Below, in pieces: positions 9,578 through 19,184 of a stretch of DNA of 63,120 nt (its first letter is position 1; every line of letters begins with the position of its first letter). This stretch comes from Bacteroidota bacterium (GTDB lineage Bacteria; Bacteroidota; Bacteroidia; Chitinophagales; Chitinophagaceae). Position numbers and translations under genes: made by a program. The stretch covers positions 1 through 63,120 of the forward strand of contig BJGL01000003.1 of the NCBI GenBank assembly GCA_014190475.1, in the 5' to 3' direction. Under the pieces are notes generated by a model that had not been told where the DNA came from, did no database searches, and saw nothing but the letters and a program-made list of their open reading frames with translations.

Positions 9578-10327
9578 ATGTCGGCGAAGCTATTTAAAAC
9601 CAGAGGAATCGTACTTAGAACGGTTAAATATGGGGAAACCTCCCTGATTGTAACTGTCTATACCGAATTATTTGGGCTGCAATCCTATCTGGTAAATGGA
9701 GTACGAACAGCAACGGGTAGGAGTAGCGGGAAGGCTAATTTATTTCAGCCAGCGGCTTTATTGGATTTGGTCGTATATCACCAGGAGGGGCGCTCACTAA
9801 ACCGTATTCGAGAATTTCAATGGGGCCATTTGTATGCGCATATTTTTCAAGATGTCACGAAAAATGCAGTGGCGTTGTTTATGGTGGAGTTGCTGACACA
9901 TAGTTTAAAACAGCCGGAGGAAAATCATCCCTTATTTCAGTTCACTGAAGACTGTTTACTTCACTTGGATCAAGCCACGCCAGCTGTAACTGCCAATCTC
10001 TCCCTGTTTTTTGCCTTGCACCTCACTCATTTCTTTGGCGTTTCTCCACGAATTGTCGAAACTCAGGAGGGGCCAATTTATTTTGATTTGATTGACTCGA
10101 TGATTACCACTGCTCCTCCCTTACATGAGAATTATTTGGATGGCAAAAAGGCAAGTATTTGCGCTGAGCTCTTAAAAACAAGACAACCGGTGGAGTTGGA
10201 GGAGATAAAAATGAATCAGGAAATGCGTCGTCAGCTATTGCAGCATATGGAATACTATTTCTTAAATCATGTGCAGGACTTTCGTCCTTTGAAATCTTTA
10301 CCCGTATTATCCGCTGTTTTGCAATAA
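9578..10327 (+). CDS. recO: DNA repair protein RecO
   Basis: RecO helps load RecA on single-stranded DNA in the RecFOR recombination pathway. The N-terminal OB-fold is recognisable from KTRGIVLRTVKYGETSLIVTVYT and the following SYLVNGVR strand; the rest is the helical RecO_C domain. The length of 249 residues is normal. As in many Bacteroidota members, the zinc-binding CxxC cluster of some RecO proteins is not visible. The gene is monocistronic and convergent with the amidohydrolase gene, only 1 bp apart. Confidence 0.93.
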   Translation: MSAKLFKTRGIVLRTVKYGETSLIVTVYTELFGLQSYLVNGVRTATGRSSGKANLFQPAALLDLVVYHQEGRSLNRIREFQWGHLYAHIFQDVTKNAVALFMVELLTHSLKQPEENHPLFQFTEDCLLHLDQATPAVTANLSLFFALHLTHFFGVSPRIVETQEGPIYFDLIDSMITTAPPLHENYLDGKKASICAELLKTRQPVELEEIKMNQEMRRQLLQHMEYYFLNHVQDFRPLKSLPVLSAVLQ

Positions 10328-10328
10328 G

Positions 10329-11504
10329 CTAAGCCACACGGCTGGAAACGCCTGCTGCAAGATCTATTAAAGTAATACCTGGCTGTTTTCCTTTTGAAAA
10401 GGTTCCTAATTGGTTATCCCATTGAAGGGCTCGGGCGCCTGCCGAGGAAGCCCATTGTAAAACTTTTTCAAGTGGCAGGTTTGGAAAATGCTGGCATATC
10501 GATTGTATTTCCTTGGCAATACTCAATTCCCAATTACTACTATAGCTATCTGTGCCTAACACAATTTCACATCCGTGAGCTTGCAACAATTCTACCGGCG
10601 GTACTTTATTCTCGATATACAAGTTTGCATTGATGCAAAGACAATAAACTAATCGGATGTTATTGGCTGCAGCCCAGGTATTAGCCCAGGTAATATCTGC
10701 ATCCGTCATGCAAGTATTATGTATTAAGAAGATAGTTTGTCCTTGATTGAAATAGGGTAATACAGATTGTATACTGTTCTGTCCCGTGATGGGGAAGGGA
10801 GAGGATTCAATTCCAAAAATCTTGAATAAACGTAAATAGTCTCCGCCACCTGTTTGGTAGAGTTCATTTTCTGCGGGATGTTCTTGGTTGTGAATAGAAA
10901 TAATTTCTCCAGCCGTATGTTGATTGATCAGCTCAAATGTTTTGGGGGAGATGCTATACGGAGCATGGGGAACTAAGGTGGTTCTGCTGGGGGTAGTACG
11001 GCGTTCTAAAGCTTTTTGAAGAAGTGCTTGTTGTTGTTGATAGTGCTCGAAATGTTCTGTAGCTTTTTGATCGGTGAAGCTGAGCACTTCTACAAAGTTT
11101 TGCCAATAAATTTTACTGTTTGCTTTAGTAGCGGCCGTATCGGCTGTATTTCCTATATCACCTACTGCTACAATGCCATTGTCCCACATTTCTTTTTCAG
11201 CTGCATCAATACAAGCTTGAATGATGGCAGGATCAAATCCTCTTTTTGTTACAACCGAGCAAAGAAACTCGATCAATCCAGTATGCGGAGGAATTACATC
11301 TTTCAAATGGCTTAATTCTAGATGGCAGTGACAATTGATCAGACCAGGCATTAAAATTCCATTCAGGTTCCTAATATCTTCTCCGGCTTCCTCTTCAGGA
11401 ACAATAGCTTCAATCGTTCCATCCTGTTGCGTAATTAAAACACTGTTCTCAATAAACTTTGTGCCATCAAACAGGCGGGAAGCTTTGAATTTGTAAAAGG
11501 CCAT
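10329..11504 (-). CDS. Amidohydrolase (cytosine/aminofutalosine deaminase-like)
   Basis: A metal-dependent hydrolase of the amidohydrolase superfamily, 391 residues. Metal and catalytic residues are seen in order: HxH in [12 protein letters not shown], His in VPHAPYS, His in [10 protein letters not shown] and Asp in [10 protein letters not shown]. The N- and C-terminal strands form the composite beta-sandwich. The pattern fits the deaminase subgroup (chlorohydrolase, SAH/aminofutalosine deaminase). Aminodeoxyfutalosine deaminase of the alternative menaquinone pathway is a reasonable guess, but no other futalosine gene is in the window to support it. Confidence 0.8.
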   Translation of the reverse strand: MAFYKFKASRLFDGTKFIENSVLITQQDGTIEAIVPEEEAGEDIRNLNGILMPGLINCHCHLELSHLKDVIPPHTGLIEFLCSVVTKRGFDPAIIQACIDAAEKEMWDNGIVAVGDIGNTADTAATKANSKIYWQNFVEVLSFTDQKATEHFEHYQQQQALLQKALERRTTPSRTTLVPHAPYSISPKTFELINQHTAGEIISIHNQEHPAENELYQTGGGDYLRLFKIFGIESSPFPITGQNSIQSVLPYFNQGQTIFLIHNTCMTDADITWANTWAAANNIRLVYCLCINANLYIENKVPPVELLQAHGCEIVLGTDSYSSNWELSIAKEIQSICQHFPNLPLEKVLQWASSAGARALQWDNQLGTFSKGKQPGITLIDLAAGVSSRVA

Positions 11505-11508
11505 GGTC

Positions 11509-11516
11509 CAAATTTA
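11509..11516 (-). promoter_or_regulatory. -7 promoter box for the amidohydrolase gene
   Basis: CAAATTTA on plus reads TAAATTTG on minus, a perfect -7 box only 4 bp before the ATG, implying a nearly leaderless transcript. Confidence 0.45.
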
Positions 11517-11523
11517 TTCTTAT

Positions 11524-11531
11524 TACTTTTG
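11524..11531 (+). promoter_or_regulatory. -7 promoter box for prfA
   Basis: TACTTTTG matches TAnnTTTG and lies 14 bp before the prfA ATG. Together with the opposite-facing box at 11509-11516 it forms a compact divergent promoter. Confidence 0.5.
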
Positions 11532-11545
11532 CGCTCCTAATAACT

Positions 11546-12610
11546 ATGCTAGACCGTCTCGAAGCCATAAAAGCCCGTTTTGATCAATTGGGCGTAGCTC
11601 TGACCAATCCTGAGATTGTAGGGAACAACAAAAAGTTTGCAGAGACCAGCAAAGAATACCGTAGTCTGGAAAAAATTGTGAACGCCTACCTATCCTACAA
11701 GCGTGTGTTGGATGATATAGACTTTAACAAAGAGGCTTTAGCAGGCTCTGACGAGGAATTACGGGAATTGGCCAAGGAAGAGGCCCCAGGTTTGGAAACA
11801 CGGAAGGAACAACTGGAGGCAGAAATTCGTCAATTATTAATTCCCAAGGATCCTCAGGACGAAAAGAACGCCATTCTTGAAATCAGGGCTGGTACCGGAG
11901 GAGATGAGGCCAGTTTGTTTGCCGGGGACTTGTTACGTATGTACATGCGTTATTGCGACCGTAGGGGCTGGAAAACGGCTGTACTAAGTGAAAACGAAGG
12001 CACCGTGGGAGGATACAAGGAGGTTCAATTGGAAGTGGTGGGTGAGGACGTATATGGAGTCATGAAATTTGAAAGTGGCGTACACCGTGTTCAACGGGTC
12101 CCTGATACAGAGGCAAGCGGACGTGTGCATACTTCAGCGGCAACCGTAGCGGTGATGCCTGAAGCAGAGGAGGTTGACTTTGAATTGAATCCGGCAGATG
12201 TTAAAATGGAAACGGCTCGAAGCGGGGGAGCAGGAGGACAAAACGTTAACAAGGTAGAAACTAAAGTAATGTTAACCCATATTCCTACGGGAACAGTTGT
12301 GGTTTGCCAAACAGAACGTTCGCAGTTAGGCAACCGGGAAAAAGCGATGCAGATGCTAAGAACAAAGCTTTATGAAGAACAGGTTCGTAAGCAAGAAGAA
12401 GAGATTTCCCGTCATCGTAAAAGCTTGGTTAGCACGGGAGATCGTAGTGCAAAAATTCGAACCTATAACTTTCCGCAAGGCCGCGTTACCGATCATCGGA
12501 TTGGCCTTACACTTTACAATTTGGATGCAGTTCTTAACGGGGATATTCAGGAGCTAATCGAAGCATTACAATTTGCAGAGAACGCCGAGAAATTGACCCG
12601 TCAGCAATAA
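11546..12610 (+). CDS. prfA: Peptide chain release factor 1
   Basis: RF1 ends translation at UAA and UAG. The peptidyl-hydrolysis motif GGQ is in [12 protein letters not shown], and the stop-codon recognition tripeptide is PDT (in [15 protein letters not shown]), a PxT form that marks RF1 rather than RF2. The length of 354 residues is standard. A strong intrinsic terminator follows at 12720-12750. Confidence 0.97.
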   Translation: MLDRLEAIKARFDQLGVALTNPEIVGNNKKFAETSKEYRSLEKIVNAYLSYKRVLDDIDFNKEALAGSDEELRELAKEEAPGLETRKEQLEAEIRQLLIPKDPQDEKNAILEIRAGTGGDEASLFAGDLLRMYMRYCDRRGWKTAVLSENEGTVGGYKEVQLEVVGEDVYGVMKFESGVHRVQRVPDTEASGRVHTSAATVAVMPEAEEVDFELNPADVKMETARSGGAGGQNVNKVETKVMLTHIPTGTVVVCQTERSQLGNREKAMQMLRTKLYEEQVRKQEEEISRHRKSLVSTGDRSAKIRTYNFPQGRVTDHRIGLTLYNLDAVLNGDIQELIEALQFAENAEKLTRQQ

Positions 12611-12719
12611 GTTCTCTTTTCTTTAACACCGAACCCGCAACCCCCATCGTAAATTCACGTTATAAGAGTGAACGCGATAAATAACGTTCATTTTCTCATA
12701 AGCAGTTAGTTTTGGTTGC

Positions 12720-12750
12720 GACCCCTGTTTCCACAGGGGTCTCTTTTTTT
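12720..12750 (+). terminator. Rho-independent terminator after prfA
   Basis: GACCCCTGT and ACAGGGGTC form a perfect 9-bp stem with a TTCC loop, followed by TCT and a run of T. The T run touches the stop codon of the convergent VanZ-like gene. Confidence 0.9.
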
Positions 12751-13183
12751 ACAGGGGGTCTGCCGTTTGTTTACGACGAATAAAGGGCAAGGACGCTAAT
12801 AAAGCCAAGCCACATCCAATACCGTCGGCGATCATATCCTTGACATCATAAGATCTTCCATTTTGCAAATACTCCTGTACAAACTCCATGGCAATTCCGT
12901 AGAAAAACCAGGTTTGTGCTACAATGATGAAGGATAAAAACTTACTGAGATAAGAAATTTTTAACTCCGCTATTGCCCAACACCAAAGGGCAACCAGTAC
13001 AAAAAAAAGTCCAACGTGAACTATCTTATCGGCTTCTAAATCCTTTACGTATTCTTCAAGGCCAAGCGTCTGAATCCAACGCATTAACTTACCTCCTTTC
13101 CCATCCGATGGCATCACCAGCAGATAGGTTGTCAGGAAGAGCCAGCTGAGGCTCAGCGAAAATGAAATGATCAGTCTTTTCAA
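12749..13183 (-). CDS. VanZ-like membrane protein
   Basis: A 144-residue protein with four predicted membrane helices (around residues 5-23, 55-75, 80-103 and 115-135) and the VanZ-like signatures DKIVHVGLFF and DVKDMIADGIG. The family takes its name from a teicoplanin-resistance accessory protein; the molecular function of chromosomal copies is unknown. The start is a TTG placed directly before the first helix, and it sits 9 bp after gcvH, so the two are probably cotranscribed. Confidence 0.8.
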   Translation of the reverse strand: MKRLIISFSLSLSWLFLTTYLLVMPSDGKGGKLMRWIQTLGLEEYVKDLEADKIVHVGLFFVLVALWCWAIAELKISYLSKFLSFIIVAQTWFFYGIAMEFVQEYLQNGRSYDVKDMIADGIGCGLALLASLPFIRRKQTADPL

Positions 13184-13192
13184 AGCGGTAGA

Positions 13193-13570
13193 TTATCCAA
13201 CCAGGGACTCGTAACCAGCTGCATCAAGTAGGGCTTCTACATCAGCAGGATTATTTACGGTCATTTTAATCATCCATCCCTCGCCGTAAGGGTCGCTATT
13301 GACTAATTCTGGAGCACCACTTAGTGCAGCATTTAATTCATTGATTGTTCCGCTAACGGGCAAGAAAAGATCAGAAACGGTTTTAACAGCTTCAACGGTG
13401 CCAAAAACAGCACCCGCTTCCAGGTTTTTACCGATAGTATCTACTTCCACAAATACAATATCACCTAACTCACGTTGAGCATACTCGGTGATACCAATGG
13501 TGGCAACATTGCCATCCAGGCTGATCCATTCGTGTTCTTTCGTATAGCGGAGATTAGAGGGGTAACTCAT
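13193..13570 (-). CDS. gcvH: Glycine cleavage system H protein
   Basis: The lipoyl-carrying shuttle protein of glycine cleavage. The lipoylation site is the Lys in VEAVKTVSDL, and the N-terminal SNLRYTKEHEWI is characteristic. The length of 125 residues is normal. No gcvT or gcvP lies nearby, which is usual in Bacteroidota. A -7 box TAGGTTTG (13590-13597) precedes it. Confidence 0.97.
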   Translation of the reverse strand: MSYPSNLRYTKEHEWISLDGNVATIGITEYAQRELGDIVFVEVDTIGKNLEAGAVFGTVEAVKTVSDLFLPVSGTINELNAALSGAPELVNSDPYGEGWMIKMTVNNPADVEALLDAAGYESLVG

Positions 13571-13589
13571 AGGATGATTTTTGGGAGCA

Positions 13590-13597
13590 CAAACCTA
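13590..13597 (-). promoter_or_regulatory. -7 promoter box for gcvH
   Basis: CAAACCTA on plus reads TAGGTTTG on minus, 19 bp upstream of the gcvH ATG. Confidence 0.5.
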
Positions 13598-13618
13598 CTA
13601 ATAATGCAGGATATCTTT

Positions 13619-14314
13619 TTAGTGTTTCTTTCGTTTTACCAATTTGGCTTTTATGATGGGCACGTCTTGTAATGGACGGTCTTTGTCCTTGCCCTTGCTG
13701 GTGGGAACGGCTGCGATTTTATCGACCACTTCCAATCCCTTTACAATCTCACCGAAAACGGTATAATTCTGGTCCAAGTGAGGAACACCACCCAAAGTGG
13801 TATACACTTTTCGCTGGTCGGCAGGAATTTTTCTTTTTAATCGGTAGGTCTCAACAGAGTCAAGCCCTGCTTCTGTGAAAACTTTTCCTTGTGTTAAATA
13901 AAATTGACTGGCACTGCTGGCTTTAGTAGGATTATTATCTCTTGCTGCTGCAATCACTCCTTTTTTATGAAAAAGGGTAGGACGAAATTCTGCTGGTACT
14001 ACATAATTGGGCCCACCTTCTCCAAGGGGAGCACCGGGCGCAGCGCCCCGGCTATCCGGATCACCGGACTGGATCATAAAATTTTGTATTACCCGATGAA
14101 ATAGGATCCCATCGTAGTAATGCATTTTTACCAACTTTAAAAAATTATCCCGGTGCAAGGGAGTTGAATCAGAAAGACGAACCCAAATATTGCCCATCGC
14201 CGTTTCTAGTAGCACATCTTTTTTTCGATCTCTTTTAGTAACGGTACTGTCTTTTTGCGCTACGGCATGCAAGGTCATTGAGCAAGTGAGTAGCAGTAGG
14301 AAGATATTTTTCAT
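13619..14314 (-). CDS. Cyclophilin-type peptidyl-prolyl isomerase, exported
   Basis: A 231-residue protein with a signal peptide (about residues 1-19, ending LHAVAQ) and a cyclophilin domain. The catalytic region is seen in ILFHRVIQNFMIQSGDP, with further core blocks SASQFYLT and YTVFGEIVKG. It probably assists protein folding in the periplasm. It follows a conserved small gene by only 3 bp and is likely cotranscribed with it. Confidence 0.93.
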   Translation of the reverse strand: MKNIFLLLLTCSMTLHAVAQKDSTVTKRDRKKDVLLETAMGNIWVRLSDSTPLHRDNFLKLVKMHYYDGILFHRVIQNFMIQSGDPDSRGAAPGAPLGEGGPNYVVPAEFRPTLFHKKGVIAAARDNNPTKASSASQFYLTQGKVFTEAGLDSVETYRLKRKIPADQRKVYTTLGGVPHLDQNYTVFGEIVKGLEVVDKIAAVPTSKGKDKDRPLQDVPIIKAKLVKRKKH

Positions 14315-14317
14315 AGT

Positions 14318-14662
14318 TTAAAATTCTTTTTTTTCAAAATAGAGAAGTACATGGTCTTTTATAAAATTTTCCTGCTCAATCATATTCAACGCCGGCAAGG
14401 CCTTTAATTGTTTAAAGTGTGGCCAACCGTCTTCATCCACTCTCTCCAGTTCGTAATAACCACTCTCTGACAATAATTGGCAGACCGCAATATGCATCAG
14501 GTCTTGTTTTTGTTCTTTGGTGAACTTTTCACGGATATCGCCAAATTCCTGAACGCCAACCAGGAATAGAATAGTCTCCAAGTCTGGCTTTTTACCAAAC
14601 CGCTCTACCAATTTGCTCTCCAACTGCCACCACCTGGATTGTAAGTCGTCTGTTGCCTGCAT
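14318..14662 (-). CDS. Conserved protein of unknown function
   Basis: A 114-residue soluble protein without signal or membrane segment. It is Trp- and acid-rich at the N-terminus (SRWWQLES) and carries the block FLVGVQEFG. I recognise it only as a type of small protein common in Bacteroidota and assign no function. The start is taken as the ATG at 14662 (MQATDD), just inside a -7 box at 14667-14674; the ORF track start at 14716 would run through that promoter. The cyclophilin gene follows 3 bp downstream. Confidence 0.7.
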   Translation of the reverse strand: MQATDDLQSRWWQLESKLVERFGKKPDLETILFLVGVQEFGDIREKFTKEQKQDLMHIAVCQLLSESGYYELERVDEDGWPHFKQLKALPALNMIEQENFIKDHVLLYFEKKEF

Positions 14663-14666
14663 AGAA

Positions 14667-14674
14667 CAAAGATA
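14667..14674 (-). promoter_or_regulatory. -7 promoter box for the small conserved gene
   Basis: CAAAGATA on plus reads TATCTTTG on minus, 4 bp upstream of the ATG at 14662. Confidence 0.45.
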
Positions 14675-14717
14675 AGTAAGGGGGCATCCCAACTGGCGTT
14701 GACGTTGAGGCAACAAT

Positions 14718-14725
14718 TATCTTTG
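14718..14725 (+). promoter_or_regulatory. -7 promoter box for serS
   Basis: TATCTTTG matches TAnnTTTG, with a TTG 16 bp upstream (14699-14701) and the serS ATG 14 bp downstream. Confidence 0.5.
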
Positions 14726-14739
14726 CGCAAATTGTTTTC

Positions 14740-16011
14740 ATGCTCACGCTTCAGCAGATTCGACAAAACCCCGATGCAGTAAAAGCCGGTCTGCTCAAAA
14801 AATATTTTGGGCAACCCGAGCTGGTGGATGTAATTATTGGTCTGGATGACCAACGTAAAAAGCTGCAATTGGAGTCGGATAACCTGCAAGCAAAAATTAA
14901 TAGTGCCTCCAAGGAAATTGGTCTATTAATGGGAAAGGGGCAAAAAGAGGAGGCCGAACAAAAAAAACAAGAAGTTGCAAGTTTCAAAGCGGCCTTACAG
15001 CCCTTGGCAGAACAATTGGCAAGCCGCGAGCAGGAATTGCATCAGGAATTAGTGCGTTTACCCAACCTACCTGCTGCAGAGGTCCCCGTTGGAAAAGCAG
15101 CTGCTGATAATGTGGTAATTCGCGAAGGAGGAAATAAACCAAGCTTGACAGCCGATGCAGTGCCGCATTGGGACTTGATCAAAAAGTATCAATTGGTAGA
15201 TTTTGAAACGGGTGCAAAAATTACAGGAAGTGGTTTTCCGCTATACAAAGGGAAGGGAGCAAAATTGCAGCGAGCCCTGATTCAATATTTTTTGGATTTC
15301 AATACGGCGGCAGGTTATACGGAGTACTTACCACCCTTGCTGGTCAACGAAGCTTCTGCCTATGGAACAGGTCAGCTTCCAGATAAGGAAGGGCAGATGT
15401 ATCATATGCCCTTAGATAATTTATACTTGATTCCAACTTCTGAAGTTCCTGTTACCAATATTTATCGTGACGAAATTGTTCCATTTGCTTCACTTCCTAT
15501 TCGGATGACCGCCTTTTCCGCTTGTTTTCGAAGAGAAGCGGGCAGCTTTGGTGCAGACGTACGTGGCTTAAACCGAGTTCACCAATTTGATAAAGTTGAG
15601 ATCGTTCAAATTGTAGAGCCCGAAAAAAGTTACGCAGTGTTAGAAGAAATGGTCGCGCATGTAGAACAGTTATTACAATCCTTAGAATTGCCTTACCGGA
15701 TTTTAAGATTGTGTGGAGGGGATATGAGTTTTGCTTCAGCACTCACCTATGATTTTGAGGTGTACAGTGCCGCACAACAAAAATGGTTGGAGGTAAGCTC
15801 GGTCAGCAACTTTGAGTCTTTCCAGGCTAATCGATTAAAACTTCGTTTTAAAGATGAAAAAGGGAAAACACAGTTAGCCCATACCCTCAATGGAAGTTCG
15901 CTGGCTTTGCCACGCATCATGGCTTCTTTGTTAGAAAATAATCAGCAGGCAGATGGAATAGTGTTGCCGGCTTGTTTACACACTTACATGGGGACGAACA
16001 AAATCAGCTAA
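14740..16011 (+). CDS. serS: Seryl-tRNA synthetase
   Basis: A class II synthetase charging tRNA-Ser (and tRNA-Sec where present). The N-terminal half (to about residue 110) is the long antiparallel coiled coil that grips the tRNA. The catalytic domain shows TSEVPVTNIYRDE, motif 2 CFRREAGSFG and motif 3 ending in LALPRIMASLLEN. The length of 423 residues is normal. The stop overlaps the convergent alkB-type gene by 4 bp. Confidence 0.97.
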   Translation: MLTLQQIRQNPDAVKAGLLKKYFGQPELVDVIIGLDDQRKKLQLESDNLQAKINSASKEIGLLMGKGQKEEAEQKKQEVASFKAALQPLAEQLASREQELHQELVRLPNLPAAEVPVGKAAADNVVIREGGNKPSLTADAVPHWDLIKKYQLVDFETGAKITGSGFPLYKGKGAKLQRALIQYFLDFNTAAGYTEYLPPLLVNEASAYGTGQLPDKEGQMYHMPLDNLYLIPTSEVPVTNIYRDEIVPFASLPIRMTAFSACFRREAGSFGADVRGLNRVHQFDKVEIVQIVEPEKSYAVLEEMVAHVEQLLQSLELPYRILRLCGGDMSFASALTYDFEVYSAAQQKWLEVSSVSNFESFQANRLKLRFKDEKGKTQLAHTLNGSSLALPRIMASLLENNQQADGIVLPACLHTYMGTNKIS

Positions 16012-17069
16012 GCCTCTATTTTAGCAAACTGCTTTTCAATGCGTCGGTTCATAATGGCAAACCATAGCGGTGGAACCAGGGAAAGCAACATCATACCCGG
16101 ATAGCCCGTGGGCATCTGTGGTGCATTATCGTGATGGCGTAATACTTGATATTTACGACTCGCCAGATAGTGATGATCGGAATGACGACTAAGTTCAAAC
16201 AACATTAATCGACCCACTACGTGATTACTGTTCCAGGAGTGAGCCGGCATGGCGCGTTCGTATCGTCCATTTTCCAATTGCTCCCGTTGCAAACCATAGT
16301 GCTCAATGTAATTGACTGTTTCCAATAATAAAATGCCCATCAAGGCGGCACCTAAAAAGCAGGTCAACACAAAAAATCCAAAGAACCAATAGATTAAAAA
16401 CAAAAATGCTCCTTGGATCAATTGAAATTGGATCATTTCGTTTTTCCAGGAAAATGCAGTTCCATTTTTTTTACGCGATTCATCATTGGCAATTTCCCAG
16501 GCACTGACGTATCCCATGAAAATGGTTCTGAAATAAAACAGATATACCCATTCTCCTTTGCGAGCGCTGCTGGGGTCTTCGTGCGTAGCCACACGTTTGT
16601 GATGTCCTTTATTATGCTCAGTAAAAAAGTGCATATACAGCGAAGTCAATAGCAAGAATTTTGCCATTGTTTGTTCAGTTCTGTTCACCCGATGTCCTAA
16701 TTCATGCGCCACATTGATGCCAAAGCTGCCACAAAGAATACCCATCACGGTGATTCTTCCCACACGATCCCAGGTATCGAGTGTAGGATCTTGCATGGAC
16801 ACCAGAAACATATAGAGCAACGTATATTGTAAAGGCACTACCAGGTGTAAAATCCAATCGTAAAAAGAATCCTTTCGTACTAATTCCTCTTCGGCCGTTT
16901 CTAAATTGGTGGTGTTGGGTTTAAATACTAATTCTAAAACCGGCACTAGGATCCAGGCAATGATCATATTGATCCAAACCATCCACCCGGTTGTTTGGAA
17001 GGAAATACTAGCTCCAATAAAAAAGATAAAAGGAGTCAGGTATTTTAAGGCTTTGATACGATGGTGCAT
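16008..17069 (-). CDS. alkB: Alkane 1-monooxygenase (AlkB-type membrane di-iron hydroxylase)
   Basis: An integral membrane non-haem di-iron enzyme that hydroxylates terminal carbons of medium- to long-chain alkanes or related acyl chains. All histidine boxes are present: HELGHR, EHNKGHH with the following VATHEDPSSAR, NYIEHYGL, and RHSDHHYLASRKYQ. These are AlkB signatures rather than those of ordinary fatty-acid desaturases. About five or six membrane helices are predicted. No rubredoxin gene or alkane regulator lies next to it; the gene follows the OPT and POT peptide transporters on the same strand. Whether the real substrate is an alkane is not shown. Confidence 0.87.
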   Translation of the reverse strand: MHHRIKALKYLTPFIFFIGASISFQTTGWMVWINMIIAWILVPVLELVFKPNTTNLETAEEELVRKDSFYDWILHLVVPLQYTLLYMFLVSMQDPTLDTWDRVGRITVMGILCGSFGINVAHELGHRVNRTEQTMAKFLLLTSLYMHFFTEHNKGHHKRVATHEDPSSARKGEWVYLFYFRTIFMGYVSAWEIANDESRKKNGTAFSWKNEMIQFQLIQGAFLFLIYWFFGFFVLTCFLGAALMGILLLETVNYIEHYGLQREQLENGRYERAMPAHSWNSNHVVGRLMLFELSRHSDHHYLASRKYQVLRHHDNAPQMPTGYPGMMLLSLVPPLWFAIMNRRIEKQFAKIEA

Positions 17070-17091
17070 GCTATAAAATTACAAGCCTTTT

Positions 17092-19149
17092 TTATTTCTT
17101 GTTGGGTTGCATGGCAATTCGGTAGAGGACTAATGCCATCAAGGCAAAAAAGCCAACCCCTAGCCATTTATATCCTTCGCCTCCTAGCTGTTCAGTTAGG
17201 CCGTGTTCTGCATTCCAATTTCCCAGTGTGGTGCTCACGCTATCCATCGAAGACAGGATAGCTACCAATACACCGGCTAAGGCACCGCCTGCCACCAGCC
17301 CTGTTGCAAATAAATTTCCTTTACCTAGGTCTTCTTCCTCTGCACTTACTACAATATTCTTTTGCTTATGCCGCCATTCAACCAATCCACGCACAGCACC
17401 ACCGATAAAGATGGGGAAGGTGGTGGAGAGCGGTAAGTAAATTCCAATGGCAAAGCTGAGTGCTTTAATACCGCAGAGTTCCATTACAATAGCAATGAAT
17501 ACGCCTACTAATACAAATTGCCAGTCGAGGTTGAAGGATAAAATTCCTTTGATCAATGTTGCCATCAAAGTTCCTTGCGGTGCAGGATATTTATCGGTTC
17601 CGATGGCATGCTGAATTCCCTGTGCGGCCATTTCTGCTGTAGGCTGATCCAGTACTTTTATAGTGGCGCCAATGGCAATGGAAGAAACAATGGCACCAAT
17701 GAACAAGGACAGCTGTTGATACTTGGGGGTGGCTCCCACGATATATCCCGTTTTCAAATCCTGTGAAGTAGCACCCGCATTAGCTGCAGCAATACAAATC
17801 ATCCCACCCACTACTAATGCCATAGGCTCATAAAAATGACCGGTCCATTTTACGGCAATAAAAATCAAACAGGTTCCCATTAGGGTTGCAATGGTCATAC
17901 CGGAAATAGGATTATTGGACGAACCAATCAGTCCTACAATTCGAGAGGAAACGGTCACAAAAAAGGCTCCAAAAATAATCACCAGTAAACCCAGTAATAA
18001 TTTGCTCCCCACATTGGCACCCGGAATCAGTGTGTTGGGCATTAAAGCAATAATGGCAATGAGAATCAAACTACCAATTCCCACTACTTTAATGGAGAGG
18101 TCTTGTTCAGTGCGCGCTGTAGTTGTAGCTACACCACTGGATTGTTTGAGTGAGCCAATGCTTCCTTTAAAAGAAGAAACAATAGTTGGTATTGTTTTGA
18201 TGAGTGTAATAAATCCGCCTGCTGCTACCGCACCTGCACCGATCTGTCGAATGTAGGCGCGATAAATAGCCGTAGACCAATCTGCAAATTGTCCGGTTGC
18301 AGGATCCCAACCACCCGGTCCTCCTGCAACAGCTACATCCTTGAGGTAACCAAGCTTGACCAACTGTGCGGCAATAATTATTCCGTTATCATTGAGTAAA
18401 CTGGCCAGTAAGGGAGTAAATACAAACCAACTAAGGACACCACCTGCTACTAATACGCCAGCGATTTTGGGTCCGATAATGTAACCGACTCCAAGATATT
18501 CAGGTGTGATTTCGCCACTCACTTTGGCAGAGGGAAAAAACTTCTGTGTTTGCTTGGTCATGAATGAAGGCGCTTCTGCAATCACATGAAAAATTTTCTG
18601 CAAGAGTGCGTAGCCAAAGGCAACACCCAGTCCCAAAAATGCGGTGCGTGCAAAATCTCCTCCTTTCTCTCCTGCTTTTAAAACCGAGGCGCAAGCGGTT
18701 CCTTCCGGATAGGGCAAGGTTTTATGTTCTTGTACAATCAGCGAACGACGTAGCGGAATCATCATCATGGTGCCTAACATTCCACCAATGATAGCCAAGG
18801 TGAGAATAGTGAAATAGTTGAAGAAGTTAGCGCTGCCTGCTTCACTTAAAAATAAAAAACCAGGTAATGTAAACACAACCCCTGCGGCAATACTCTCTCC
18901 TGCGGATCCCGTGGTTTGAATGATATTATTTTCAAGAATTGTAGTCTTCAAAAATTTCCTTCCCAATGTAATAGCCAATACAGCAATAGGAATAGATGCA
19001 GAAACTGTTAATCCGGCTTTAAGTGCCAGATAAACGGTAGAGGCTCCGAAAATAATTCCAAAAGCAGCACCTGTTAAAATGGATTTTAAGGTGAACTCTG
19101 CCATTTTTGTTTCTGGCGAAACAAAGGGTTTGAAGGATTGATCAGCCAT
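17092..19149 (-). CDS. OPT family oligopeptide transporter
   Basis: A 685-residue polytopic membrane protein of the OPT/YSL family, which imports oligopeptides or peptide-like metal chelates by proton symport. Family marks are [16 protein letters not shown] near the N-terminus, [19 protein letters not shown], and the C-terminal block [17 protein letters not shown]. It lies 35 bp after a POT peptide transporter on the same strand, so two unrelated peptide-uptake families are encoded together. Substrate range is unknown. Confidence 0.92.
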   Translation of the reverse strand: MADQSFKPFVSPETKMAEFTLKSILTGAAFGIIFGASTVYLALKAGLTVSASIPIAVLAITLGRKFLKTTILENNIIQTTGSAGESIAAGVVFTLPGFLFLSEAGSANFFNYFTILTLAIIGGMLGTMMMIPLRRSLIVQEHKTLPYPEGTACASVLKAGEKGGDFARTAFLGLGVAFGYALLQKIFHVIAEAPSFMTKQTQKFFPSAKVSGEITPEYLGVGYIIGPKIAGVLVAGGVLSWFVFTPLLASLLNDNGIIIAAQLVKLGYLKDVAVAGGPGGWDPATGQFADWSTAIYRAYIRQIGAGAVAAGGFITLIKTIPTIVSSFKGSIGSLKQSSGVATTTARTEQDLSIKVVGIGSLILIAIIALMPNTLIPGANVGSKLLLGLLVIIFGAFFVTVSSRIVGLIGSSNNPISGMTIATLMGTCLIFIAVKWTGHFYEPMALVVGGMICIAAANAGATSQDLKTGYIVGATPKYQQLSLFIGAIVSSIAIGATIKVLDQPTAEMAAQGIQHAIGTDKYPAPQGTLMATLIKGILSFNLDWQFVLVGVFIAIVMELCGIKALSFAIGIYLPLSTTFPIFIGGAVRGLVEWRHKQKNIVVSAEEEDLGKGNLFATGLVAGGALAGVLVAILSSMDSVSTTLGNWNAEHGLTEQLGGEGYKWLGVGFFALMALVLYRIAMQPNKK

Positions 19150-19184
19150 ATATTAGTTTTTGTGAGAACGAAAGGAAAAGTTCA

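Noticed and set aside
12611-12748. Possible tRNA or small RNA gene in the gap after prfA
   Set aside because: No cloverleaf or T-loop sequence is visible. Apart from the terminator there is only a weak 6-bp hairpin (12669-12690).
14605-14889. ORF of 94 residues on the minus strand
   Set aside because: It lies opposite the start of serS and crosses two promoter boxes and the start of the small conserved gene; composition is not protein-like.
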